From Floccularia luteovirens (lineage: Eukaryota > Basidiomycota > Agaricomycetes > Agaricales > Squamanitaceae): DNA of 64,000 nt. A program made the translations under genes and the position numbers. This document shows, in pieces, positions 44,369 to 57,351 of the stretch (position 1 is the stretch's first letter; every line of letters begins with the position of its first letter). The stretch is from NCBI GenBank assembly GCA_009739215.1, contig VSJF01000001.1:1674001-1738000 (forward strand), given 5' to 3'. The notes below the pieces were generated by a model. It ran no database searches, was not told the DNA's origin, and worked only from the letters and a program-made list of their open reading frames with translations.

Positions 44369-46310
44369 ATGCCTACTCTGCAGGTGTCAGCGAGTTGCGA
44401 CGAACTTGTCCCTGATAGCGAGGAAGACCGCAGGCAGTACGTACAAAATCATTTTCCGCTATCACTGACTGAGGTTGCGTTAGAAAGTTAAAAGCTTCCG
44501 AAAGCCATCCTTCGACCATGACAGAGGTTATAGAGATATCATCAGATTCGGACGAGTGGGACCTCCGTGCTTGCTTTCTGCACTATCTTAAACTAAAATG
44601 AAAACGCAGAGAAACTTTTTTTCTCAACAAAGCAAAGGTTTCCATAAAGACATCGTTTAATTCATCACCACAAACTCCGTTAGTTTCGTCTCTCTTGATC
44701 TATGATATTTATTGACGGTGACTATTAGGACTCGTAGGGGTTATCGCTCGCGAAAGGTAGTGGAAAGTCCGATCTCAGACCATTCAGAAACCGATGTCAG
44801 AGAAGATTCAGATTCCTCATGTGAAGTCATTATTGTCAAATCAATACTTTTACCTTCTACTAGCACAAACCAAGACTCATCAGAAGGCGAGCGCTGGATG
44901 AAGCAAGATCAAGATGACGGAGCTATCCTAGTTCTGTGGGTGTTCAGTTGTTCTGTGGTCACTTGAATCATCATTAATTTATCAAGCGCAGTGACGAGCC
45001 CAAAAGTGCGCGTAAACCTCTACACGCCGATCCCAAACGAAAAAATGCAACTGCCGAACCTCGAACACCGCGAGCTAATCAGCAGAGTCTTAGTACATTG
45101 CTGCCAATAGATGGAGGAGCCACGAACCCCATGCTGGAGAAGATCAAAGAAACAAATACCCCATCAACTATCGCTCAAAAAGGAAATCAGACACCCCGAT
45201 CAAAAGCAAAAGTTCAAGTGGCAGCAGAACGTGAAAGACGTGAAAGATACGCACAACTTTTATTCAAGACTCTAAATGAAAACGTCTTTGACAACGCATT
45301 GTCACCAAATACTAAGCTTAATTGGAATAAGCGATTATTAACGACAGCGGGAAGAGCAAAATGGCATCGGTGGGTATCATCAGTCGTTTGCGATCGTTGT
45401 CACTCATTTGCAAATAGCTCCAGAGATGGTTCCGAGACAACTGAGATCGAGTTGGCCGAGAAAATACTGGATAGTGATGGTGAGATAGTTTTTTGCCGAA
45501 CTATTTGTTTCTTATGCTCAAGTTCAGAACGGATTCGAAATACTTTATCTCATGAAATGTGTCATTTGGCAACTTGGATTATTGACAAGAACGTAAAAGA
45601 GAATCATGGAAGGCTCTTCAAAGCATGGTATGTATGTAATACCCCATGATATCACTATACCTCATTACTTTTGGCTTAGGGCTGCTAAGGTCATGGAAAA
45701 ATATCCTGAAACTACGATATCGGTGAGATTCCTATCTTTGGGTAGGTGTTTTGACATTGATGGTATGCAATAAATCAGACGAAACATAATTATGAAATTT
45801 TCCATCCATTTCAATGGGGTATGTCCTTTTGGAATTAAATTTACGGAAATATCTCACATTCATCCCACAGTATGCGAAAAATGTTCCAAGACGTGAGCTC
45901 CTATTTTCTCCTTCTCAAAAGTTGAATCATGGTCTAGTCAGATATGGTCGGTTTAGTAAGTCGATTCGACCAGATGAGTGCTGTGTGTAATAAACCTTGA
46001 GTATGCGATATTTACTAACCATGATCTTAGTATGTGGAGCATGCAAAGAGGGTAGATTGGTGCCCCTCTTTGGTCAGAAGTCGAAAACTCCCGATATTGC
46101 GGCCAAAGGTCGGGTGGCAGCAACGAAACCACGCGGTAAATCTTACCATCTATTATTTCCTGCATACCAACTTACCTTCAATTATTTTGAGACTCTCCAC
46201 ATACTCTCAATCCTCGTCTTCCAGACAAACAGGTAGCGAAGGACGTGGAAGATGATGACATCGAATCGTTGACAGAGCTGTTGAAATCATTTACTACCAA
46301 TAATAGATAA
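44369..46310 (+). CDS. SprT-like metalloprotease, GCNA type
   Basis: Predicted zinc protease related to GCNA and Spartan, which process DNA-protein crosslinks. Start ATG 44369 (MPTLQVSASCDELVPDSEED). The N-terminal 200 residues are acidic and disordered, with two hydrophobic-acidic SUMO-binding-like motifs, TEVIEISSDSDEW and CEVIIVKSI. The SprT domain is ERRERYAQLLFKTLNENVFD, LNWNKRLLTTAGRAKWHR and ERIRNTLSHEMCHLATWIID, whose H-E-M-C-H is the HExxH zinc site, then NHGRLFKAWAAKVMEKYPET. A zinc-ribbon-like part follows: WVCEKCSKTYGRFSKSIRPD and CVCGACKEGRLVPLFGQK. The end is ESLTELLKSFTTNNR, stop TAA 46308-46310. About eight short introns; the boundaries at 44560-44990 are the least certain. 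Confidence 0.87.
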
Positions 46311-46477
46311 ATAGACAGTTGTTCTACAGTAATGGTCTGAGTTTTAACTCTAAACCGTAATCTGTACAGATTACATAATGTCAATCCTCCAAATTCACAA
46401 TCAACGAGTGAATTATTTGACAATAAAGCTCATTACCGTATTGCGTGTCTTCGACCACTTTATACAATTTCTTAAAA

Positions 46478-46760
46478 ATGACACACGACGCTGTTTGGTT
46501 CTCGCGCCCAAGAAAATTTGGAAAAGGAAGTCGTCAATGGTATGGTTTCTGTCCTTGCTTTGCTGGGCTTGGTTTCTGATTGTATGTATAATCGTATAGC
46601 CGTCTTTGTGCTCACCAGGCTGGGCTCATCCGCAAATACGGGCTTGATCTTTGCCGTCAATGTTTCCGTGAAAAATCGGCTGCGATTGGTTTTGTGAAGG
46701 TCCGTTTTCAATACATTATACTTGAAGCATTGATATATCTGGTCATAATAGAACCGGTGA
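46478..46760 (+). CDS. rps29: 40S ribosomal protein S29 (uS14)
   Basis: Zinc-binding protein of the 40S head. Exons 46478 to about 46539, about 46602-46697 and about 46749-46760 give 56 residues: [56 protein letters not shown]. The four zinc cysteines are in CRLC and CRQC. Stop TGA 46758-46760. Length and sequence match eukaryotic uS14 exactly in style. The first intron starts GTATGG after CAATG and ends in GTATAG. Confidence 0.95.
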
Positions 46761-47360
46761 AATAGGGTTTATTGTGTTCTACCTCACGCAGTTCTCCGCC
46801 ACAGATATTCAATGTAGAGGGAAGAAAGGGAGATGTATTCCTTCATGTCTATGCATAATAAATTAGGATGTGATACTCCGAGCCAACAACAATATTTGTT
46901 CCAGCAAAGTCATTCAGCCCCAATAATATCAGCTCAACTCAATAAAACACAAATGTGATTTCTATTCGACGACTTTATACACATTGGATGAATGACTACA
47001 GACAAATAGTGCTGCGACGAGAATACTATAAGACAGACAACCGAGTGGGAGCCAAATGAAAATAGCCTGTACAATGGGGGAGGAGAATAAGAAGTGTGGA
47101 AGTCAATGGAAAGCATGAAAACAAATGGTGTGAATATGCCGGTTGCAAGATACAATGCGGGTGTAATACGATAATTTCAGAACTTGGAATGGGCATGGGG
47201 CAAAGACAACAGAAGATATAAGGATTCAAAAAGGCAGATAAAGTAGTGTAGATTTTGGTGGTATCAAGGGCACAGAGTATGCGCCATGAAGTCGAATAAG
47301 CAATTAAAATGAATACTAAGTCCAGTTTTCAAGTCCAGTGTGTCATTGTCAGCAGTCGCT
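46761..47360. other. Convergent 3' region, rps29 / Pumilio
   Basis: 600 bases. No ORF with family signal. Likely includes a long Pumilio-gene 3' UTR. Confidence 0.45.
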
Positions 47361-50300
47361 CTACATTCCATAGCCGAATGCTGAGCGTTGGTACGGATCA
47401 TTGAGCGAAGCCCCAAGCGTAGCTCCTCCGAAAGGTCCAACATTAGAAAACGAGGTAGTCGCGAAAGTGCTACTGAGGTTATGGGATGGCGGAAGACCTT
47501 GATTATGACTGGAATTGCCTTGCAGAACATAACCATCAATAGACTGAGGCTGTAGGGTGTGCAACTGAGCGGGAAGATGAGCTTGTCCAAAGGTACCGTG
47601 ATTTTGGGGTATTGAATATAGACCATTAGAGGTGCCATAAACATCTGTCAAAGGATTGGATTGGATGCCCTGAGCAAGATGACGTCCAGCAGAAGCATTC
47701 AGCCCCTGACCACTAAGAGGCATACCAGCAAGAGCTTGTTGGTTGTGATAACCGCCAAAATGGTCCATGTGTTCACGTTGTAACTTGTTCTGGATTCGCT
47801 TGCCGTATGGGGTGTTACGAATCAAGGGTAATACGGGACGAATACCTTCGACCAATAGCGCTCTTTGTGCTGGCTCCGCATAGTCCAAAGCGGTCTGTGG
47901 AATACAATGAAATACAGAAAATATCAAACATACACCCGAACATACCTGGACACAATAGTTTCCATAAGAGTCTCGTAGAAGTTTTTCGAGGCGAGTACGA
48001 TTCAGAAGTTCTTCGATAAGCATTTTACGAGTGCTGTGCTCAGCAACTCGAACACACTGGAAATATATGATTAAGCTATGAACCGATAGGAAAAAAAAGA
48101 GTCAGATGATGTTTACCTTTTCAATAACATTGGAGCTGAATTTCTGGACTGATAAGGCACAGACATTACCAGCGAACTGTCGTATGACCGCATCACTAAA
48201 GCGATTATCGTTCAAATCAAGGATGTATTGAACAACCTTCATGGATATGATGAACAGATTGTTTTGGAATGTAAATGACAACTTACATAGTTGCCATATG
48301 GATCTTGCACAAGAGTAAGAGCATTATAGGTGATTTCATTTACCAATTGTATACGTTGGTGATCAGAAGCATGGTCAATACACCTCTGCAAAACGCAACA
48401 ACCATGACGGTGAGTAGCAACCTCCACGCAGTTTGCAGCAACTGCATTATAAATGAACTGTACACTCTTTAGCATAATGGAGAATACAATACAAATAGGC
48501 ACATACTTGATTGTCTTCTGGCGCCAGTTTGTTCAGACACTTTTGAATAACATGGTTGCCGTTCAAATCTTTAATCAGCACTACCACATGAAGGCTTAGT
48601 GCCAGTATAATTGAGTGAATCTGAGTATTGTATCTGAGATCAGTCTGCTTGTTGCGCCCGTAAGTGTGATAGATGAACGAAAACCTGAAATATACTTGCC
48701 TGTCTGCGAGTGGACAAGAAATCAATCATCTTTTGAACAGCCCTTGTTCCGTGCATATTCAACGAGATGTTCACAAGATCTTGGGCAACGGATTCACAAA
48801 TAACGTTTCGTTGTTCATCTGTTGAATATTCCAGTAACTTCTGACATAAGTAATTACCAAAAGGATCTTGTGTGAATAGTTAATAGGAGCTGAAGTAACC
48901 GATAGATTGACACCATACCAGTCATTAGATCGGCGAAGTGACCAAATGTTTCACGGAAAATCATATCACGATGTTCGGGGAGTCCCTCCTCGAGCTTTTT
49001 TTGTAGGTAACGGCATCCATGCTGATCTTTGCAAAGGGCTGGAATTTCGCCTTGAAGATCCTCCAGCCTAGTACCAGCAAATCTGTTGACTGACAAATAT
49101 AATGAGTACTTTGTGATAAAGTTTTAGAATAAATATAAGGAATACTAACATTCACGGTCCATATCACCTCGTTTGTGCTTTGGCCCATGCAAACCATTCA
49201 TTTTACTATCAACAGCACCGGAATTTGTCCGACCAGGTAAACCGACACCATAACGAGAGTTCGCATGGTGATATAATGCTGCAGAACCACTTGTATTGTT
49301 CGTAGTTGCAGAGTTCCCATTCGATCCGGTGACACGATTTCCTTGTTCAAATCCGTAGGTATTGAAATGACCATTGTCAGAGTTATTATTAATATTATAG
49401 ACTGATTCTACACCAAACTGGGAAGATGGTCAGTTCAAGCCATAAGCTCAAGCATTCGACTTACATCATCGCGGTTGGACGAGTGTATAGATGTAAATGT
49501 AAGGGAACCATTTTCATAAGGACTTGAGGAGATCCGAGACAAAGAAGCTTGAAGATCAGTAGCATTTCCCCCGTTGTCACCTATGTGGTGAGAAATAGGT
49601 GTTGCTATGCGACCATTTATTACATCCTGTGTTAGAGGCGTCCCGGGCGTCTTCAAGAGATGCGCGGGACCCCCGGGCATGCCAAGAGGAGTAGTAGGGA
49701 CAGAACGGGTAGTGACCGAAAGACCATCCAATAAGCTATGTGGCGAGCCTCTTCGAGAAGACGGACCTTGCGTATGAGGGTGACCGGAACCTTGTGATTG
49801 TTGGTGTAAAAGGGGAGTTGCAGATGCAGAAATGGAGCTCATGATTTTACCGGTCAGGTCATCCGATGGAGTGGACAGGGTCAAATTCGGGTTCGTCACT
49901 GTGCGACGGTCTGACCTAGAACCTAAACTATCCGGCCCACGAGGAGCTCCTGTGAACTGAGGCCATTCAGAGGGCTTATCACGAGACTCGAGTGCAAAAT
50001 GTGTTCGTGGAGAAGTCTGCGATATGTGCGCAAGATCCAATGCTGCAGAAGATGTCGAAATCTACGAGTAATATTAAATCACTGAATGGTATATCGAATT
50101 ATTACTCACTTTATTGGAATAACCAGAGTGAAACTTGTCATCATCTGAGGTAGGTAAATTGCGCATCGCGTCTTTGACTGTGGTTAGCTCCCGTTGTTAT
50201 TTGAGAGGGTGAACTCACTATGCATTTCTTGATCCAATTGCTCATCTAACAACATCCCCGCATTGTAAGTTCTCGCATATCGAGCACCATCGTCATCGCC

Positions 50301-51113
50301 ATAATGAAGGTTTCCTCTCAACAAAATGGAGGCAGACACCGGAACTGAAACAGGAGAGGCGCGTGTTGAGCGGTCTCCAGTAAGCGACAACCCTTGAATT
50401 TGATTAGAAAGTTCATCGTCATGACTGCTTGCGGAAGTACGACGACTGGAAGGCATGCTTCTTGCACCAGCTGATCTAGAAAATGAGTGACCATTTGTGC
50501 CCGGACCAGTCGTGATATCAGGGGAAAGGTTGACATTTGGAGCATAGGTAACAGACTTCCTCTTGTCTGCAACTGTTCCCACTGCTTTCGACAAAGACTC
50601 GGCGTCGACAGACGGTTGCGGACGTGTCATCCTCCCTCCTCCATATACCTCTCCATTAAGTAGGGCATTCACTCGAGGCGGAGTTGTTGGTGCAGAAACC
50701 GCCAGATGCTGTAAGTTATTGTTACCAGAAGGCATATTAGGATCATATGGAATGCTAAGCAGTTCCTTCGCCTGTTGCTGCTCTAATGCGCGCATTTGAT
50801 CCTCAAACATTTTACGTTGTAAAATGCGCTGGCGTTCATGCTCTAAACGCTTGAGTTCGACGCGCTGAATGAGTACTTATAAGACAAATTTCATGAAAAT
50901 ACCTCTTGAAAAAACTTACAGCTGACATATCTGGCATGTTACTCCCCAACCTCGCAGCCTATGATAAAATTTACCATTTAGAGTAGAAAAACGGAATGGT
51001 GCAGAACATACAGAGTCGGCAAGATCCAGAAAAGCAGGTGGACTTTGCTTCCGCCCCTCAGAGGAGGATTGACTATCAATACTTGGTATAGTAGTTTCCA
51101 AAGAGTTACTCAT
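47361..51113 (-). CDS. Pumilio-family (PUF) RNA-binding protein
   Basis: Post-transcriptional regulator that binds UGUA-type sites in mRNA 3' UTRs. Start ATG 51113 (MSNSLETTIPSIDSQSSSEG). The first 600 residues are disordered, with Ser/Pro/Gly-rich parts and a helix near FEDQMRALEQQQAKELLSIP. The PUF domain covers about 49080-47780: FGHFADLMT, DPFGNYLCQKLLEYST, NISLNMHGTRAVQKMID, KDLNGNHVIQKCLNKL, THRHGCCVLQRCIDHASDHQ, QDPYGNYVVQYILD, QKFSSNVIEKCVRVAEHST and LRDSYGNYCVQTALDY, matching the usual eight repeats with their N-x-x-x-Q or S/N-x-x-x-E recognition triplets. The C-terminus is Gln/Ser-rich, ending SAFGYGM; stop TAG 47361-47363. About fourteen introns. Confidence 0.93.
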
Positions 51114-52301
51114 GGGGCTAGTGAGAAAAATACGCCGAAGAAATTTTGATTGAGAGTGAACGACAGAAAATAAGTGATGGAAGAGCTGAAAATATAGAAC
51201 GAGATGGTTGGAGCAGACGAAGGATCCTAAAGAGTGGAAAGCGGAATAATGAGCGCCCAAGATGCAAAAGCACCATCAAAGACTTACCTGTAAGCCGACT
51301 TTTGAGCCCTTTCTACAGGACTATTGATACAACACTGTGGGCTAAAAACAAAGTGAGCTGGCGAGGGATGGTATTAAAGTAGAGGTAGCTCGCCCTTTTA
51401 AGAACCAAGTAGTTGACTGAAGTAGTAGAAAAATGGATAAGAGAGATCAGCCTTGTTGAAATAGTAGTCAAGTTTGCTGAGCACGCACGCTACGTTTTGG
51501 TCCCTGAACCCAAATTGTCGGCACTGGCCACCAAATTTTCAACTCCGGCCCCTGGCTGCCTTCGACCCTTGAAAACTTTTTCTGCACTTCAATGTTTTGC
51601 CCGTTTGTTAACCGACAAAAATTACAATTTTTTACGTGAACTGAATTCACACACCAAGTTATGCTGGTTAGTCTTAGACGAGTTGCTTTCTTATAAAGCC
51701 TCACCTTATTCTTGCCAGGTTCGATTTTAACTTTCCCGAGGCTAAAATGGCGTGTCACATCACAATTTGAAAATATTCATCAAAACTGTACAATGTTCTC
51801 TTGAGGTCGACTTTGAACCTGACCATTATTTTATGTTCTTTCAAAAGCTTTATTTTACCGCTGTAAAACTTATCTGTGGTTCCCCTTGGCAACGCAGAAT
51901 CATCTGTAAACGTAATTTTGAGACCCAGAAAAGTAATGAATCGCATGGAGTGATCATCAAACCATCAGGGTCTTGCAATTGATATGTCCCTGAAGAAAGG
52001 TTGGCTAGCACGGGCCAGCATCAGATACATATCAAATAAAAGTGCCCACTTTTTTTAGCAGAGAAGCAAAGCAAATACGACAGCTTCTTTCTATTAGATC
52101 CAATGGTTTGGCTGTTACGGACTTCGCAAGTGCAGTACATAAACACTCGAAAGGGATATCTTCCCTAAAATGATCCTTAACCTTATGTATCCGTCTTCAC
52201 GTGTCTCAGCAAGTTGGCAGTATCAAGTAAGTCCAGTAACCTCGAGCTCAATAACATAGAATATAACTTGGTATAGTTTGTATAGACCCTCTATCACCAA
52301 A
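51114..52301. other. Largest gene-free stretch (1.19 kb), Pumilio upstream region
   Basis: Lies between the Pumilio start and the Vps38 stop. It holds an unsupported 105-codon plus-strand frame (51413-51730) with no family signal. I see no repeat, tRNA or transposon. A long promoter and 5' UTR for the Pumilio gene is the simplest reading. Confidence 0.45.
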
Positions 52302-55300
52302 TTAACTAGTTGTATTTTCCGCAGTTAGGGACTTGTCGTCATCAGCACGAATTGTCCGTCGATCATCATTATCACTTGCACTACTTTCGTTTGGAAATAT
52401 TTCAGGTCGCACCGTATCCTCCACCTCATTCGTACCATCATATCTCTTCAACGGATTCCTATCAGAAGCCCGAGTCGCAGACGGATAATGAGAACGTAAA
52501 AATTCAGTGAAAGGGGCAAGGTCAAGAAACGGTCGCGCTTTCTTTGATTCATCTATTGTTGTGGTTGGTGTAGTCGCTCCACTAGCGGGTAGCTCTGTGT
52601 TCGTAGACGCCCTAGGCGTACTGATATAGGATCCAATCGGAGAACTCTCGCGAGATTGTGTTTCCGGGTCCAAAAGGGATGAGATCGGAAAAATAGGAGA
52701 ATCCAGATTCCTGATCTATATAAATACAACGAACCACCACAAATCACTAGACTCACTTGATGGTGACAGCTTCTCCGTGACTCAGAGTAAGAAGAAGATT
52801 TTTCAGGTTGGGTAGAGTATGTCGCATATCCAGGGCACGTAGGTTACGTTCAACCATAAACTTCAAAATGGTAAATAAATGGGAAACATAACTGGAGAGA
52901 TACAAACCAGCTCGATGTCCTTGTTCAAGAGGAAAACACCATATTCAAATCGGTAGGTATCAACCCCTTTAGAAAATAGCGGGAACCTGAACTTCGATAA
53001 ATTGAAACGTCGCGTTTAGAATTTGATTTTGTGCGTACATTCGTGGACCAATCATAGCAGAAATATTATCCCTTATTAAACTCCGGCTGCCAATGCAAGT
53101 AATGGGGTAGACCAAACTCTTCCCAAGATAAGCAGATAATAGATGTAGTAACTGTGCGGCATAACCTAGAGCGGTGGCCACTGATTCGTCGCTCACGTTT
53201 TTGTGCGCAGGAAGTGTAAGAGGGGGTGCTGGGTCCGTCGGTGCAAGTGGAATTGGCAAGGGTATATCAAGAATTGTAAATAGAAGGTCTGGAGGCGAGT
53301 AAAGTTCGATTGGAAATATGTTAGAAAGCGTATAGAGTAATGAGATACGCCTTGAATTAACGCGAGCTTGTAATGACAGTAGCTGGTTCCTGATACACTT
53401 TGAGTGAAAAAACTTATGAGATAGACGGAAATCATACTTTTCTATAGAAGTCTGTCGGTCTATGTCTGCACGAAGGACATGCGTCCTTTGGTCATCCTGC
53501 TTCGCAATACTGAGCATTTGTCTTCGTTCTTGAAGAAGTTGCGATCGTTGTTCTATCTCATGTTTCACTATTCATTTTTATGAGGTTGCTGAAAGTGTTC
53601 GAGTCCTGGAAAACCTACCCCTCAGTGAGACCGTTTCTATATGATGCTGTTCCAGTGAAATATCTTCAATTCGACTTTGACATTCTGATATCTGATGTTG
53701 CTGAAGTCGAGATTTAGCCTTGAAGTGCAGGGAATCGCCTCTCTACTTACAAGCTCAAACAAGTTATCTTTTCGTAAGGCATCCTCAATCTTCCCAGAAA
53801 TCTCAGAAAGCGACGATTCGTTGTCAACTATATATGACTGTAGTGTCACGACCCTGCAGAATCATTCAATGAGTAAATTTAACAAAGAAAACTTGGCACC
53901 GACTTCAACAGATCTTTCCAGTCAGCAGTCTTTTTTACAATACCAGAGGTATTATCCTTGCGTTTTGGGGGTTGTTCTTGGAGTATCTCAGGAACATGAC
54001 CTTGAGCTGGTTCAAAACTGGGTACATAATGCTCTTCAGTATGCCTTGTTCTCCTTAAATCTGACTCTGGATCTGATGCATATCCTAGAGATGGTGTAGA
54101 GGACCGAGAAGCAGATGATTGGGCTGGAGGAATATAGAAGGTTTGGTCCGGGGGTGACATTGTGATGAGTAGGGTATTAGAAGGAAGTAGAGAAGGATGC
54201 AAGGCAAGCTTTATGTGCAGTAAAAAAACATAGTTAGTAACGAATCAATATACCACGAAGAAAAATTTACATGTTCCGGTAATGGCACCAATTCATTCAA
54301 GTCAATCAACCACTCGTCGATGACCTTCCACATGGAATCGTCATTGTCAAACATGGTACCATTCTCTTTCCATCTTCTTTTCATACTAGATGTACTACCG
54401 TCATCCAGTCGTTCATCTTCTAATTTGCCCCAAATTTCAACTTTCAATATTTGTACGCTTGTATCAAACCAATCTGGGAGACTGGACTTGGAAATATTGT
54501 CGAACAGAAAAACAGGATTGGTCGAGGGTCTGTGCTTATGTGACAAGTACTTTGTCTCAGGAGTGCAGGGCTTGGGTGGTGTGGTCATTATTGGGCGAGA
54601 ATTGGTAGCTCCTTTTGAACGAAAATTGATCTTTGAACGAGCCTTCGATGGTACTTGTTCGGGACATGGGGTATGCATTTCACGTCGGGGTGTTATGTTG
54701 GAAGAATCAAAATACGAGTTAGATATGCTCAGTGATTTCGATGGTTTATGCAAGGAAAACGATTCTGTAGAGACGGTAGCTTTCTGATGACCTGGCTGTG
54801 CCGGAATAGTAACTGCTACGAAAGTTTCTACTAATCGTGATCCTAATATCTTCTCGAGACCAGTTTGTGTATTGTCTTGAGGTAAGGGAAGAGACGGTAT
54901 CCTTGTGGGTTGGGAAGATTCCAGAAGAGAAGCGGAAAGAGACGTTCCTGTAAAAAACTTGTTATTTGGGGTCAACAGCTCTGACCAGGTAATAGCAGAC
55001 CAGCATGCAGAGACCTTGGGGGTAATGCCGCTTGACCTATAGTGCCTGGTCCTGCTATGCTTCCTATTGACATCTGTGCACGCGAACCAGATTTTTTCCT
55101 GCCCCTGGGTTCATTTCCTAAGGATAACGACCCTCCTTCGTCATGAAATCGGTCATCCCACTTTTGACCAGAACGACTAGATGATGAAGTAGAAGAAACC
55201 TTGCGGACTCTCTTTTTTGAGAGAAGAGCACTTAGATCATCCGTCAATTGGCCAGCACTCGAAAATTGCGGCTGTTGTGCAGGTTGGGATAAAGCTGAGG

Positions 55301-55482
55301 TAAACGCATCACGGATTGGAAACGGTGTCAGGTTGCGGACTTGAATGACTTTGATATGCCTAGCGCGCCTCTGCAGAAAAAGTGATTGTGTCCACAAGCT
55401 TATACAGTAATAATATAATAAGTACCTGTATAATTCCATGTTCTGCTGATTCTGGTTTCATAGGCATGGTTGTATTGGTCAT
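52302..55482 (-). CDS. vps38: UVRAG/Vps38-like subunit of the Vps34 PI3-kinase complex II
   Basis: Probable partner of Vps34, Vps15 and Atg6 in endosomal PI3P production. First in-frame ATG 55482 (MTNTTMPMKPESAEHGIIQ), then over an intron RRARHIKVIQVRNLTPFPIR, the N-terminal UVRAG motif. A Ser-rich region follows, then a C2-like part: ILKVEIWGKLEDERLDDG, EWLIDLNELVPLPEH, LPSNTLLITMSPPDQTFYIP. The coiled coil includes RLQQHQISECQ-like helices and MKHEIEQRSQLLQERRQML. The BARA-like core is CIRNQLLSLQARVNSRRISL, LYTLSNIFPIELYSPPDLLF, YAAQLLHLLSAYLGKSLVYP and FRFEYGVFLLNKDIELLM-type strands. A Ser/Thr-rich tail ends ENTTS, stop TAA 52302-52304. About nine introns. Atg14 is the alternative but the N-terminus favours UVRAG. 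Confidence 0.85.
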
Positions 55483-55673
55483 AGGTGTACATGTGGTACA
55501 AGGTGTCTTCGAGAGTGTGAGTGAAATAGCATTAAGAACTAGTCGTACATGACAAGTGCAAGACTCACCACATGTATACCCTTCCAATATGTACTACTGC
55601 TGTAGTATATTTGGAGAAAGAGGTGTGGAGATGAGTATGTTTACACTCATGTAATTCGAGACTTGTTTGTTCT
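55483..55673. promoter_or_regulatory. 191-base divergent promoter, vps38 / acidic unknown gene
   Basis: The two genes start head-to-head. An unassigned first exon of the plus-strand gene could also lie here, as an ATGAGTATG sequence occurs near 55632-55640. Confidence 0.4.
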
Positions 55674-57351
55674 ATGCAGGTCACGTTCAGGACATATATC
55701 GAGCAATTGAAATTGTTTGACTGGTATATTACTCTGCTAATGGATGTCGATTCCACGTCCTTGTTGCACGATTCATCTACAAGTTTATCCACTTCACAAG
55801 CTGAACAAGACAAAGCAGCAAAAGATGCTAAAGCAATGCCACCTCCCCCAACTGTTATTTCATCCAATAATATACTGGAGCCAGAATTGAAATATATGAC
55901 CTATTGTTTCAAAGTAAGCCTACGAGAACCCTGATAATTTTTCTCTACTTGTCTCATCTCCGCAGAATGCAGTAGTGAAGATGGGGCAAATCTACAGCTT
56001 TTATGCTGACACCAACAAGCTGTATGTACTGTTTAACTCTCCATATTTATCCATCCTGATCCATGTTGAACAATAGTGGGATATCTAAGTACGCGCCAAA
56101 CCCCCCAAAATCACTTATTGCATCTCTAGGACACGAAATAGAGAAGTATGATCAACTCTGCGACTCTATGGAATCGCATCTTGTAATTGGTTTTAGTAAA
56201 TCCATATTTTGCGTTTCTCATATTTTCCCCTACAGCTTCATGCAATAGCAACGCTCAAACGCGATTTGAGACAGGAAGAGGGTCGTGCCAAAGAAACTGA
56301 AACTACCAAGATCCAAGTAGATTCCCGGTCTCCTACAGCTAGCCAAAGCGATTTCCCTACGTCCACCCTTGGAACGACGGATGATGCAAAGCCTGCAACC
56401 TCTGTGACCAACGTAGCCTCTCTACCAGGTCGGCGACCTTCCGCGATATCAATTTCATCTCTCCATAGACCTGCTTTCCCTTTGAAATTGGATCTCTCTT
56501 CATCTTCATTGCGTTTCAACCCCGATGAAGCATCTATATATTCTAATGGACTCGCATCCCCCGTTACTTTGGCACCCAAATCCGCCCGGCCTATGGGTCC
56601 GAATGAGTTTCCTCCAGATTTGATAGCTGCCTTTGCATCTGCATCTGCTTCAGTAGACACAAATCAACCCATTGATATTGACCTAACAATCCCAGAAGGT
56701 GGGGTAGGAACTCAGTCTGACGTGCGTGTCATGGAGGATTCTGTCGGGGACAGCTCAGACAAGCCTATTGAGCTCGATCTGGACGCTATGGATATGGATA
56801 TTGACATATCCAGAATGACGGACTTGTTTGGAGACCACCATGAAGACGGTACAAACGCATTGAATTCTACTGTGGAGAGTTTGTATTCACCAAGGAATGG
56901 AGGTCCTGATGATTTAAAATCTGCTGGGGATGATAATATTGCTGAGAAATCGCTGAAGAACTCGGAATTGTACAGCACTTTTGGTGTTCCTGATGTTGCC
57001 AGTGAAATCTTTGATGGTATGGAGTCAGGAAATTCTTCGACTGCGTTGCCAAAATCACCTGGCCTTGGAGAAGGGCCTAACATTGTCTCTTCCTCAGTAT
57101 CTCTTCTGGAGGGCTTCTCCCCACAACAGATCAACCTTAACAATTCTACCAATCCCGTCAACATTGACCTCACCAGCCACGACACATCATTTGACCTGGA
57201 CACCCTCGATCTTTCTCCCTTCAGTCCCGGATTCTTTACCACCACTCAAGATTCCGAAATGAACTTCACAATGGATATGAATGGTTTTCTGGAGATGGGT
57301 GACGTAGCAGATGGAAAAAGAACAGGGGAACAGGATCAAGGAGTCATTTAG
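55674..57351 (+). CDS. Unknown protein, helical N-terminus and acidic low-complexity C-terminus
   Basis: Start taken as ATG 55674 (MQVTFRTYIEQLKLFDWYIT), since the frame is open from there; an extra upstream exon is possible. Short introns at about 55914-55965, 56022-56075 and 56185-56235 join TVISSNNILEPELKYMTYCF, NAVVKMGQIYSFYADTNKLG, ISKYAPNPPKSLIASLGHEI and EKYDQLCDSMESHLLHAIAT, a helical domain of about 160 residues. The last exon (to TAG 57349-57351) is long, acidic and Ser/Asp-rich, with repeats of an I/L-D-L/I-D pattern: NQPIDIDLTIPEGG, KPIELDLDAMDMDIDISRM, NPVNIDLTSHDTSFDLDTLD. This looks like a transcription activator tail. A Mediator tail subunit is a possible guess only; I do not recognise the family. 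Confidence 0.7.

Noticed and set aside
51413..51730. 105-codon plus-strand frame in the Pumilio upstream gap
   Set aside because: No splice-linked exons, no conserved motif, composition like non-coding DNA; a chance frame is more likely.
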